The translations under genes were made by a program, and so were the position numbers. Shown piece after piece: positions 15,632 through 27,147 of a stretch of DNA of 64,000 nucleotides (position 1 is the stretch's first letter; each line of letters begins with the position of its first letter). A model generated the notes under the pieces. The model searched no databases. It worked only from the letters and a program-made list of their open reading frames with translations, and was not told where the DNA came from. The DNA comes from Dipylidium caninum (Eukaryota > Platyhelminthes > Cestoda > Cyclophyllidea > Dipylidiidae): positions 124,001 to 188,000 of the forward strand of contig QEYB01001522.1 in assembly GCA_017562135.1 (NCBI GenBank). Reading direction: 5' to 3'.

Positions 15632-16534
15632 ATGTTAATCCTAGGGTTAAGAAGTCAGCCAAAAATTTCTTGTGATCTTTAGTTCAAAAGTAATTACGAA
15701 AAAGTCACGTGAACATAATGAAATAATTAAAAACGTCAAATAAAAAAGGTCTAATGTAGTTGTACAAAAACAACCACTGCATTGAAAATTGTATCAAAGT
15801 CCTATGAAGTTAAGGAGATGCACAGGATACTGAAGCATAAAATAGGTTAGGGTCGATCAAAATACGATAAAACAGTACATAAAGGGCCAGTGATGGTGAC
15901 AACGAAGGAAGGGCAATTTGCCAATAAACACTGAATCGAATCACCGATGTTTTATGTCTTAAAATTTTTTTATTCTGCTGTTGAATGATAAAAAAAGAAC
16001 AACGACAAAACGCGTGATGCATTTTTAGGAACAGGGTAGTCTAAATGCACACAGCCTCGACCCCAGGTCCTGTCCATTGGTTAAACTAAGCTTTTTAACC
16101 ACGCGGTATTTATTAAAAGAATTTAAATAGCCAACTAATTTTAAGCATTTTATCTTTAAAAGGCAATTGCAACAGGGTCCCGTATGGATAAAAGTGGGTA
16201 CCCGACCCTGAGATTGCCAACTGCGCGGCCAGTTTAGTGATAAAACTCGCGATCACCCACCACGAAACCGATTGCACCCACAGCCCGCCCCCGAGACGCT
16301 CCCACCTCACAAACACCTCAGCCGGTAGCTCAAACACACTACAGCAGGCCTATTGTCAGAAGCCCAGTCACGCAAACCTCCCGATCGTCTCTTCGCCCCC
16401 TTACCTTTAAAAGAATGCCTCACCGTCTCCCACCAGGATGGTGAACCACGAAACGATTATCACCGAAACAATCTTCCGACCACAAAAAAGGTCGTCCAAA
16501 CCATTCATTTAGAGTATGTTAATGAGTTGAGTTG
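15632..16534. other. intergenic, VPS13B 5' side / TERT 3' side
   Basis: About 0.9 kb between the VPS13B start codon and the TERT stop, so it should hold the VPS13B promoter and the TERT 3' end. A minus-strand open frame at 16113-16337 begins after a plausible acceptor but resembles no TERT C-terminus I know. I see no clear TATA box. Confidence 0.4.
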
Positions 16535-19500
16535 TTAGAATGACCGAATTGAATGGGTGGTTTTCAAAATTCTTGCCCTGTCCGTGCCCCTGCCAACGGC
16601 AGGTAATATTAGCCACGGACTATAGAGTAAACGAAGGAGTAGACGGAATTCCGAACGCCTGTGTTGCAGCCTCTGAATTAAGGATTCGCGTGCAAGTGAC
16701 AGATGAGCCGGCGATTCAAGATAAGTTCCCAATCCACAAACAAGGATTCCTATAAAATAGTTAAAAACTTCAAATGACATAGCATAGATGGTGTCTCGTA
16801 TAGTTCTATAAAACTCAGACGACAGATACCGCCGAGCTGCTAGTAACGCTAACTATTCAAATCACCAAAGATTAAACACATGTATCTTATTTCAACCAAA
16901 AAACTAAGTCAATAGTGATCGTACATTGCCACTGTTGTGTGTATCAAACAGATACATTCACTTAAGCAAAAACTCACTTGCAAGTTGCAAAGAATGCTTG
17001 AATGATGACAAGCAGAAGTGGCGATTTGGACAGGACCAAATGCAGTTAATCAAAAGATTACCAAAATACGCTCCAATGCGTCTTGCATTCTCCTTCGCGA
17101 CATCGGGATTCATAATCAGGTCGGGTTGAGAGATAACGAATTTAATATGAGTTGCCGTGTGAAGGCAAGCATTCAGTCGAAATAAACAACCGTTCCAAGG
17201 CAAGGGATAACCTCCAAAGCGATCAAATATTCTCGGTCCTGAATGCGTTAAGAAACAAATCCATGTGGGAAGCATCAAATAACTTATCACGACAAGTAAT
17301 ATGAAGAGCGATCATAACAGGCGGGACAACCATGTTGTTTTTATCATACCAGGCGTCAGAAGCGGAATAAGGAGATCGAGATAGGGAGTAATTTCGAGTC
17401 CCAACCACTCAACTGAAACGAAGTCTAAATTTAAAAAAGAACTGGGTTGATGCTGATAGACTTAGGTCGTTTGAAATTAATGATTAGCCTTTTCGAATAG
17501 GTATTTAACCCATGAACTATGCCTGCCTTGGCCATTCCCAGTATTTTCCTTTGAAAAGTTTGGCCGAAGCCCGAACCTCTGTAAATCTGCAAGTATGGTA
17601 TTAGACACCATGACATACTGCGAAGTAGAGCATTTTTAACTTCAAGTAATCGCCTCCTCGAGGTAGCAAGGTAGAAGTAATCATCGTGAAAACGCAAGAT
17701 CAACGCATTCGGTCTCTTTGCGTCTGAAGAGATTTTTGTTTGGGCGTCCCAAAGGTAGGCATTGACAGAACTTTTACGATCGATATAAGCGAGGAAGAGA
17801 TTTGATAAATCGGTAGATATACACGAACCCTGAGGAATTCCTTTGGTTTGTAAAAAGCGGCGCCCGGCAAACTGCAAGAAAATACCAGTTAACCAAGGAT
17901 GTCACTTAAACGTCTCCAAAGCAATTAAAATGAAAGATAACTTGAACTTGCGCGTGAAGAACAGAAAATTGTAAAAATCAAGGGAAAAAGCATATACTCA
18001 TCAATGATTCAAATTCACCCTGATCACATAATTTTCGAGGAAAAATGAGAGTTCAGATACGATAAACTGAACAGAATACGACATGTTGGTGAAATTTTTG
18101 GCCTAAAAAAAGAAAAATTACATTTGCGTAATTAAATTACTGTCCTCCAATGTGACACTAAAAGTGCAATTGTGTAAGTTACATCGTTAAAAATACACCC
18201 AATAATTTAAGGTTTAGTTAGAGACAAAATTGAAATGTCTCAGCACCAAATAACTTTAAGAGAAATGGGAACTATTAAAGGATGTTGAAATACTCCAGAC
18301 AGATGACCTTAAAGTATGTTACATTATGCACGAATAAAATATATTGCAATATGTCAGAAAAATAGCGAATTCACCTTTCTTACGGTTTTCTTAAAAATTT
18401 TCATCAAAATATCATGATCAATATGGTTGAAGCAGTCAGCTATATCCATTCGCGCAAGGTAAAACCTGGAAGAATCAAGCAAAGTTAAGCATTAACAACC
18501 ATAGACGTGGAATAGTCTTTAACCCTGAAATGGAGGCAGTATGTACTTCTGCCCCACAGGGAAGAAACCCCGGAGGTTGGTGAGTGCCAGGAAAGAAGAT
18601 GTTACAGATGGTAGTGAAGGCCGAAAGACGAATGGAACCTGTGAAGTAAAATAAAACAGCAATCGACCCTTCAAACAAGGGATAAAGGTTAAAACAGTAG
18701 CAGACATGGGCAATATGTCTATCAATATGCCTTTGTTTTGAATGGCAAACTGGCTTTCGATGAAGCAAAGTTTCGAAAAACCATCGGGAGTAACAACTGC
18801 TCGCCAATATGAAAAATGTTTTGAGAAGAAAAGGATATTCCAAAAAGAAATTGCGCTATTGCTTCTGTAAATGCTGTCCGTGTCCGTACCTGATTACGTA
18901 AAAACCGAAAGAAATCAACCAATCCACCGGGTTGCCTGAAACGTGTATTGAAGGGGGTTGGGATAGAAATAAGCCTAAAAGTGCCACCAGCTTTGAGGAT
19001 GAGATGACTGTTGCATGTGGGAAAGGGTTGATTTCTTGAAATCTCCGGTGGAAGCGTCTTCAAAAGACCATCATTCAAAAACTCTGAAGTTGAAACAAGG
19101 AAAGATTTAATTCGTCAAACGTATAAATACGGAAAGAGTAATTTGCAGGAATTTCACACCCTTCAAAATTTACAATTGGCAAAGACTTCCTATACATTTT
19201 AAAAAACAATTGCAAGTATGTAAGGTAGCGACCTTGTTTACATTTCGACATCAAATTTTTCCAGTCTTCAGCATTAAAATATTGGACAATACCATTTCTC
19301 TTGTGACAGTAAATGCACCGAAAAACCGCCTAAAAGATGCATATGTATTATAAACATAAGTACTTTCAATAAATCCGGGATCAGATAGACAAAAATTACA
19401 ACAACTAATAGGTAGCAATAAATCCGCCAGCATTTTGATGGCTTTTGTGATGGCGGTAACTAAAAGTGGTAATAAGAGTTAAATGTCAAACCTTTAGACT

Positions 19501-19988
19501 GCGACACAACGACTGAACAGACATATAGCCGTCGACAGGCATACTCACGAAATGGCGTAAATGTGTTAATCAATATATGGTTAAGGAAAGACAAATACAC
19601 ATCCAAAAAAAGGATGAGGAGAGGAAAGGATATAGAGCTTAAATACATTCAGGTTGCTCCTTCCCATGAAGCAGCGAGGAGGGAGATAACGCCTGAGATT
19701 GCGATAAAGAAATCCATGTACGGTGCTGTGTTCTACTGGCCCACGATAACGACATGAGTGACGGACCCGTTTTACAAAAAGAGCCCAGTCGCGAGAGGCG
19801 TTAAGTAAATGGTCAACTAATTCACCAACCGCTGGGTCCGCCAAAATCTCTGGTAGAACTATCCTCGTCTGCCTCAGAAGTCTGCGCACAACGTCTCTCA
19901 TGAAAACGTCCTTCGTCTCACGCCGATGGATACGCGCATTCCCCCCGATATTATGGGTACGAAGAGTTCCACGTATAATTTTCAGCAT
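16535..19988 (-). CDS. TERT: telomerase reverse transcriptase
   Basis: TERT copies the telomerase RNA template onto chromosome ends in the nucleus. Exons in transcription order: about 19988-19647 (CP/QFP region, VHGFLYRNLRRYLPPRCF), possible 19512-19492, then 19459-19364, 19329-19233 (T motif, IYCHKRNGIVQYFNAEDWKNL), 19083-18890 and 18638-18547 (motifs 1/2), 18465-18375 (motif A, FYLARMDIADCF), 18102-18019, 17871-17619 (B' TKGIPQGS and C LILRFHDDYFYLA), 17586-17518 (D), 17412-17350 (E, EWLGLEI), 17238-16978 and 16749-16535 (C-terminal extension). All phases agree from 19459 to the stop (1515 nt, 505 codons). The catalytic aspartates of motifs A and C are present, so the enzyme looks functional. 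The donor at 17518 is weak. The start is uncertain: 19988 is the only ATG in the upstream open frame. No TEN domain is visible within about 620 bp upstream. Predicted length is near 620 aa, against 1132 in human. Confidence 0.9.
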
Positions 19989-20612
19989 AAAATTTGGGAG
20001 GGAAAGAAGGCGGAATAAACTTAGAGCGACGCTGCAACCTGACAAGCGCGAAAACGCGGTACCCAGTGTACTCAAATTTGTGCGAAGTATTCAGATCCTC
20101 TTACTCTATGGATTCGAACACACGATTAATGAATTATTGATGAAAAACTGTGGAAGTAGTGTGGTGTCCCAGAAACGTTATCCAGCGTTCGGTTAATGTA
20201 AAGCTGTTTAGATCGAAACGGTTAAGCAAGAAGTGAATGAGGAAAAACTGACTTTTCATGCATTAGTAACCTTCTAGCGCACGCGGATCGACATATCCAC
20301 TGTCGAGAAAGTCCTACAGATTCGAATGTACTGTTGGACGAGTACTGCTACAAAGCATATCAACGATGAACAATATATGTCGGTGGATTTGCGTTATAAT
20401 TCTATGTGTACGAAATATCCGCCAAACCGTCCGTAATACTATTTACCCCAAAAGTTAATAAGACGCTATTGGTTACGTATTTCGCATTAGTTTACTGAAT
20501 CTGTGTCCGTAGTTACGCTACTGGCTATTAAGTCGTGAGTTATTTCGCTTGTTTTAATTGACGGGGCGGCGCATCCACCCGCTTTGTGCGTCCCACCTTC
20601 CTTCTCTGCGCG
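19989..20612. other. intergenic between divergent TERT and a PNRC-like frame
   Basis: This may be a shared promoter region. A minus-strand frame beginning near 20260 (MKSQFFLIHFLLNRFDL...) could be an upstream TERT exon, but no donor/acceptor pair in phase was found. No TATA box or RNA gene is visible. Confidence 0.35.
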
Positions 20613-20951
20613 ATGGGGCGTTCGGCTCTCACTAGCCAGCGAAAGATCAATAGTCGTCCTGTCGTAAAGACCGAAAACTATGCAGAAGCTTCATATAGGT
20701 TACCTCCAAAGGCTGCATCACTTCCTCCTCCTCCACTTGATTGGATCGTTACGAGGCGTGAAGAAGACAATTCTCAACTGGAGATGGCCGGTGATATTAC
20801 TACGGTCGATGCTCAACATGTCAACGTAATTATATGTTACAAATGTACATATGTCATCTGCATGTATAGCCTGACTCATATAGTTTGTACATGTATTTTT
20901 CCCTCCCCCCTTCCTATCATTAATATTGGTTTATTTGTTTTGAATAACTAA
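20613..20951 (+). CDS. small protein with PNRC-like proline-rich motif
   Basis: The frame opens with MGRSALTSQRKINSRP and then carries NYAEASYRLPPKAASLPPPP followed by LDW. This resembles the SH3-binding core of PNRC proteins (proline-rich nuclear receptor coactivators; PNRC2 links decapping to mRNA decay), whose core reads roughly NYAGxxFxxPPSPSxLPxPPxHW. In-frame non-ATG codons extend further upstream, but 20613 is the first ATG. The usual C-terminal hydrophobic helix (FxLKxLLKVQ-like) is not seen. The last 35 residues are rich in Cys, Ile and Val and look like readthrough, so the true end may be earlier or spliced. The homology is suggestive only; the frame could still be non-coding. Confidence 0.4.
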   Translation: MGRSALTSQRKINSRPVVKTENYAEASYRLPPKAASLPPPPLDWIVTRREEDNSQLEMAGDITTVDAQHVNVIICYKCTYVICMYSLTHIVCTCIFPSPLPIINIGLFVLNN

Positions 20952-21702
20952 GCGAACTGTAATGTATATAAACTTCCTATTGGGTTAGAGGCTCGGAATT
21001 GTGTAGTTATGCTTTATGTGGAGCCTCTTATGCGTTGATCGGTTGGTTTACTTTGGTGTTTTCATAATTTCTGACGTCTAATTACGGTCACTTTAGTTAT
21101 TAGATCTAGCCTTTGATTACTTCAGGTCTGTATGAAACACACCTCGGTTTTTTCAGAAACTCCTATGTATGAGCAGCCTGATTTGTATATTTTAAGAATC
21201 CTTGGCTATCGCGAAGTGCGCGTTGTTTTTCATAACAGTTCTTCCACTCACCGGGCACCGGCCTATGTGATTTCCACTTCATTAATTTGTCTGTAAGCCC
21301 TTTGTGTTTACACTGACATTTGTCAATATTGGCACGGGATCCGTTTCCGCGACCCGCTTTATTGCCCAGCTAGCTAACGCTAGTACCTGTGCTTGTGTTT
21401 CCGGCTTCTGTATTTCCGTACTCTTTCTTAATGCGCATTACCAACACTGTAGACGTGCTGCGTAAACTTGGCCAATAATTGTATGAGATGACGGCCGTTC
21501 AGGGGCGGAATTGATCATTTTTTTAACGATGCTGTGTTCGGAGACTCGAAGCACTTAAGCTGGAGGAGGTTAACTGATTTTAGTGTCAGGATGAGAAGTT
21601 AACAACGAAGGTGTTTCTCACTTGATTCATAAAGAAAATTTGTAAATCGTTTATATAAAAATGTATCGAATGATAGGCTGGTGATAGTGTAACGCCAAGG
21701 GG
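20952..21702. other. non-coding stretch between the PNRC-like frame and the PDZ gene
   Basis: About 750 bp at the 3' sides of two convergent genes. I see AT-rich sequence and no further open frame, RNA gene or clear AATAAA signal. Confidence 0.4.
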
Positions 21703-23895
21703 TTATTTTTGTTCGCACAGCCTAACTTCAATTGCCTCACGACTAATTCGTCGCACGAGTTGCGGATGGGGTGTGGCCAAAGTGATATAGAGTCCGTCAT
21801 TGTTGTATGCGGTGAGTACCACCTGCAGGAGTCGTGTCAGGAGGCTTTGTTTGTTTGTCGTTGGGACTAGGAGATTGACGCCGTTCACCTCGAGGATGAT
21901 CTGTCCTGGCTGGAAAAACGTATTTCCAGCTATTGAGACCTTGTCAATCACTATCACGAGAGGTGCGAATTGAGAGCACTTTTCCTGAGTCGGTGTGGAT
22001 CCGACAACTGGATTAAACGCACTTTGTGATGCGTGTTGCAGCAGACGGGGTCCTGTATTCTCGATCTCTGCCCGCGGTGGCCGGGAGTGTGGCGGAAAGT
22101 TGACGCTCACCACAGAGACTCGAATTCCCAAACCGGGGATCAATTCCCCTGCTTCCCATGACTTACGTCTCAGGAAATCTTTTGAAGTTTGAGAAGGCAC
22201 GTATGTGGAAGACAGATGACAAAACTGGATGAGCTCGTATAGAGTGATTGTCGTTCTCGGATATATTCCCGCTGGGGACGCAATTTGCTGCTGTTGGTAA
22301 GAATTCCGGTGGGCCACTTCGTCCACTGTCTTAGGAGGAGTTGAGGAAAGAGCCTTTGTGGCTACGAGCGCCACAGGCATCTGAGGGAATTGTGCTTCTG
22401 GAGGATTAGTCTCCCTCCCAAATTCGGCACTGGAATGGTCAGAAACTAAAGCAGTTTCCAGCTCTGAAGGGGAACAGCAAATTAGTTTAAAGGAGCATGA
22501 TGAGACGTTCTCTCTCACCTATTTGTACATACTTTGCGTGTCAATTCCTTGCGGCGGAAGTGGTGTTCGCATGAGCGAAGGCCGAAGACTTGGGTGTTCA
22601 TTGTAATTCTCAGTGGCGGTGGCAGAGGGGAGTGTTTGCTGGTGTCGGATACGACAAGGAAGAGATGCTGGTTTACATCCCCTATTTTCTGTAGCAACTT
22701 CACCCTTATTCTAGCAAATGGGTTGGTGCATACTCTTTAATGCAAATATCGGTTCATTTGTGTAGCAAGTATGTCTAGTTTTGTCTTGACAAAGCTTTTA
22801 ATAACACGAAAATTTGAGGCGAGGTACTAAGAAAAATACCTAACTCTCCAAATTACCCCTCTGGCAAAAAGCAAAACTAAAGAGGGGGTGTTTCGTTCTT
22901 ACAGGTGCTAAATTAGCTTTTTACTATTAAGACCCACCATTTCAATGCTTCTTATGGTCGTTTGATCGAAAGAGAGGGATCCCTGGAGTTTTCTCTTTGT
23001 TACTTGCTTCTCTTGTTGGTGTTGTTGTTGAATGAGAGCCCCTTCCACCCTGTTTGCCGTTTCAGGAAATTTGCTTGTAGGAGCCTCTGAGTTAAATGTT
23101 TGCGAGCGCTGGGGACTGGTGGTGGTGGAGCTGTGCGTAGTGGGAGGCCTCGGGGGCTTGGTGCTAAGACTCTCCCAACTTAGTTGGCAAGCCTTTCTGC
23201 TGTTACTACTTGCGATGGTGTAACGGTTGAGACTTTGGATGCGAAGGACGCCGCGTCGTTCACTACGTCCCCGTTTTCCTCCTCTTTCACCCGCCTCGGT
23301 GGTGGGGGTGGCGACGGTTGAGATTTGTGAGAGGCGCTTGGCCATTTCTGAGTTGTGGCTGCGGCGTCGCAGTTCATAGCAGTCTAGTCCAATAGCCGCA
23401 GGAACTCCACTCGAGGGACGGAGTTTGTGTGCATTTGGGGGACTCGAAGGACTTCGGAGTGTAGTCACTAGTGGACAATACCCCAGCGTCTTCGCCCGCT
23501 GCATATGCCGCCGTGTGAGTTCGGGTTGACGCCGCATAACGACCTTTTGTTCTGGAGAATAGCGTCTAGACATGAAATCAGATTTTAGTTTTACAATTTT
23601 CATATGTTGTCTAGGATAATAGTGGTATATACTACACTTTTGATTCGAATCCTCTCGCAAAAATATGAGGAGTGAAGGGAGAACTGTTTTAGCTTATCTC
23701 TCGGACTACCGTGACGTTGCCCATTTGGACGTGGGGAAATGCCCCAGTAACATCTAAGCGCGAGCAGTGTGTAGGCACTGACCACCGCAGGCGGACCTGA
23801 TGTGTCACCGCGGTTTGAGCCCGCTGCCCAAGTGAGCGGCACAAGATTGTGTTATGCATGGAAAAGGTGTAGCCTCCACAGCGATAAAAGTCCAT
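21703..23895 (-). CDS. PDZ-domain protein, family not identified
   Basis: The last exon (about 22465-21703, TAA at 21705-21703) encodes a PDZ domain. The ligand-binding loop and strand GLGIRVSVVSV is followed, after a loop of about 40 residues, by VIVIDKVSI and FFQPGQIILEVNGVNLL, typical PDZ strands. The preceding exon (about 22709-22533) encodes IRVKLLQKIGDVNQHLFLVV and ends at a GTATGT donor. A long exon (about 23640-22908) is basic and Ser/Thr/Pro-rich, likely disordered. The most upstream candidate (ATG at 23895) begins MDFYRCGGYTFSMHNTIL. PDZ domains bind C-terminal peptides and act as scaffolds at membranes or junctions. The splice between the first two blocks is not resolved, so the protein may be two partial models. 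I do not recognise the family. Confidence 0.6.
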
Positions 23896-25843
23896 TGTGT
23901 AGTTGTTCCGCGTGCGAAATGAAACATCTGCCCTAAAGCCCTCGTCTCGATGCCAGTCAGTTAGAGAATGCTTGATTTAATGAACAATCGCGGACGCTAG
24001 CGAGCATCACCATGCAAGCTGGCTCGAATTACTCACTTTTGATGAAGGCATGTAAATTAATAAAATGAACTTATATTTTAAAGAAATCTCTTTCCCCCTG
24101 AACATTAATAATAAAGTCGGCTACATTTGTGAAAATTTCACTACGTTTTCTCCTCTCCGAAGCGGCTCCTTTTTTAAGAGTCGACATCTTAACAGGCATG
24201 CCTGATGTTTCGTTGCGATCACCTTGTATATTGTGATTGGTCGAATTACCGTTTTTTGCCTCCGCAGATCTGCTCGCACGGATTACTCAGGTGTCGCCTC
24301 CAATCGCAGCCCACCCCCGCGTATCATTTGCCGCTAGGGCCCAAGCCGTTCTTCACGAAGTGCCACGTGTTACTCTCTCGTAGCCACGAGCGCATCGTAC
24401 ACGTGACGCGATTCCCGTAGCGCGAGCTGCTCATCGTGGTTACCTTAAGCAATGGCTTGTGCATACACCCTGCATGGACTCCTCCATCAGTTGACAATAG
24501 TTCCTTGCACCAGTGTTAAAGCGCTCCTGCATCGATATTCAAAATATCCTGACTTCTGTTATTAACCATGCGTGCTTGCTTACGATTTCTCCCTGTAATA
24601 ACACCAATCTCATGGACTTTGATCCATGGGACTTTGAGTTACGGAGTACACTGTAGGGACTGTTAATAAGGAAGTTTGTAACCACATCAGACCTGTGTGC
24701 CAAGATGCGCAGTTGGTAATAGGAGGTCAGGAGAAGCGAGAATGTGTGCAGAAGGACTCACGCGTAGTAGCCAAGAAGAGAACTGGTAAAACTAGCGACA
24801 GGTGCATTGGTCTCCGAGGACTGGTCCTCAGATTCAGTGCAACTGAGGGACCAGGGAGAGTCGTCCCACTCTCCACCGCCATCACTGCACCCCAAAGAGG
24901 CTGCGCCAGTCCGTTGTCCCGGGAGATGAACACTTCTGGTTTCCCGAAGCACGTGCATCCCCTCTACTGCCATGAGGAACTGTGGTTGGAGTTAACGTAG
25001 GATTAAAGCGATCGCCATACTGAACTCATTTCTGTTATTAACACCACCAGAGCGTCCATCTCATGACGCAACTTTGTCTTGAATGTAAGCTTAGTGACTG
25101 CTCCTGAAAATTTTCTCACGTCAAATTTTCTGTGCTCATCCAGCTAGTGCGGAAAGTACCGATCTACTTGGGAAATGTTAGTTTTACTTCAAACACCCTG
25201 CAATTTTATTTAGTAGCACTGTAATGGAATTCGTAATACAATGACTTTGAATGAGCGTTGTCAAATTGCTAAGTTGTGCTATGCTCCAAGATCGCTCAGC
25301 AGCATTAGGCAATGGTGGGTGGATCGGATCCCACTTTGGGCAGCGATTCCTTTTCACGTTGCAGAGAATTCCCAACATCCCTGAGGCCCAAATCACTCGG
25401 CAGTGAGAAGTGCGTGCGAGCACTTGCCTGAGTCGAGTTCGCTTCTTCAAATTAGGCTTCATTCACAAATTGGGTTTGTTCTACATTTCCTTTAAACAAC
25501 ATTTGTTCACACACCCTAAGCAAGTGATTAAAATTAAAAGCCGCGAGGCAATTTTTTACTAATAGCAGAGATAAGGAAAATGGCATTTTTCTGAGTCGGA
25601 ACGATGTGTTTTTTTCCCCTTTTTGTTCACTCGCCCCCATTGCAAAGCCCCAATTCTTCTGCAGCAGTGACACGAACACACATCGGGTTGCGTAAAACTT
25701 ATTCCCACTGACACGACGTCTAGCTCGGATGCCACTCCGTGGCAAGTTGGATACTAACTTCCTTCTCACAGGGCCCCATATCTGCATGATTTTTATAACA
25801 CATCTAAAAGCGGTGCATAGCCTTGTAAGAAGTTGCTGACATG

Positions 25844-25852
25844 TATAAAAGG
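25844..25852 (+). promoter_or_regulatory. candidate TATA box without an assigned gene
   Basis: TATAAAAGG in the context TATAAAAGGGAG, the same 12 bases found at the TATA box of the secreted-protein gene near the right end. About 65 bp downstream is a good 5' splice site (CTCGGTAAGAG). It could mark a spliced non-coding transcript or a gene whose coding exons I did not recognise. Confidence 0.3.
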
Positions 25853-27126
25853 GAGTACAAATCGCAACCGAGCCCGAATTTCCCTCAAGGAGAGTTCGCC
25901 TCTCGGTAAGAGTTTTGGGAAATTGTCATCTCGAATAGTAAGAGGGGAGGCCGAGTCCCTAACTCACAAATATAGTTATATCCATGATGGTTAGACTCGT
26001 TAGGAAAGGTCAGGTGACAAAAGAGAGTAAACAAATGAGAAAAAAAGCTGAAATGACCATTCGTGCGCGGAAGAAGTTGATGAGCTTTTTCTTAGTACTA
26101 TGCCAAAATGCAAATGGCTCTCCAATGTAGTTGCCCCTTCCTGAAACGTCTCCAGTGAAGTGTTTTCTTAGAGGTTAGGATCGGAAGAACAGAATAGCTA
26201 TTCCACCCACAGAAGGGACTCTATCTCACTAGCCAGACGTTCACTTTTACGGGAAACACGAGGGAGGGGAGATGTTAACTCCTGACATCAGACATCACAT
26301 TAGTGACAGCCATAATGCTTTCGGGAGTAGGAGCTCTGTGCAACTCGCCCTCATCCAGATGGCGTGCACGGTAGCGCACTCGCGTGGTGTATTTGCCGGC
26401 TATCCTCCTCTTTAGCTGAGGCAAGGAATAGGGTTTTCGGGGAAAAAGAGCGTGTGGGAGTGCAATTGTGTGACAGCACTTGTCACTCTCTCCTAAAGGT
26501 CCAAAAGACGTAATCAGATGAGTCGGTTAAGCCAATTGCAGTGATTGTTGAAAAATGTAGTGAATTTCGCACAATTCAAGCGCAAAAGTAGGCTAGTAAG
26601 GTGACCCGATTGAAACTGTAATTGACGTGGGATATTTGGTTAAAAAATGCTGCCATCCCCTGGGGAACGTATGTTAACTGTGTAAGGAGCAGTGAACACC
26701 ACTGCACTGTCTGCTGATGAATGGTAGTGGCAGCCGGGAATGGGTCTCCGCGGCACTCTTCTCCCCGTTTCGGAGGGAAGTTACAAATTATTCGTGAAAT
26801 TAATCATTACTATGTGACATTCGCCTTTCTCTACTCACCCGTGGATAGTGAACCTAACGTGGTGCTAACCACCACCTTTGCCCGTACCTACGGACGTGTA
26901 TGTTTGCAAATAAAAATGCCTTCAACAACTCGCATCAAGATCTAACAGCCGATAAGAAGAAATGGGGGACTTCTGGGGGGAAAGCGAGTGGTTCTGCAGT
27001 TAGAAGGCGGCATTATTGAAATCGCGAGAAGTGACTCACATCACTGAGTAGGCAGATGTGTTCTGAGTGTCTAAGCTTATGCGTGAGTATATCCCCGTCA
27101 AGATTAAGTAAATTAGAGTGAATTCG

Positions 27127-27147
27127 GTGTGTGTGTGTGTGTGTGTG
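27127..27147. repeat. GT microsatellite
   Basis: About ten GT units. A looser GCGT-type tetranucleotide run follows at about 27261-27285. Together they create long antisense open frames rich in His, Thr and Arg that are not genes. Confidence 0.9.

Noticed and set aside
16113..16337. Candidate extra C-terminal exon of TERT
   Set aside because: It has a plausible acceptor, but the exon ending at 16535 already gives a C-terminus of suitable length with a stop, and no similarity was recognised.
18475..18843. Minus-strand frame of 122 codons in the TERT gene
   Set aside because: Out of frame with the phase-consistent exon 18638-18547; it reads through an intron.
20090..20130. tRNA T-loop-like sequence on the minus strand (GTTCGAATCC)
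   Set aside because: No cloverleaf with acceptor and anticodon stems can be drawn around it.
24205..24420. Plus-strand frame MFRCDHLVYCDWSNY...
   Set aside because: No domain or splice support; isolated in a non-coding stretch.
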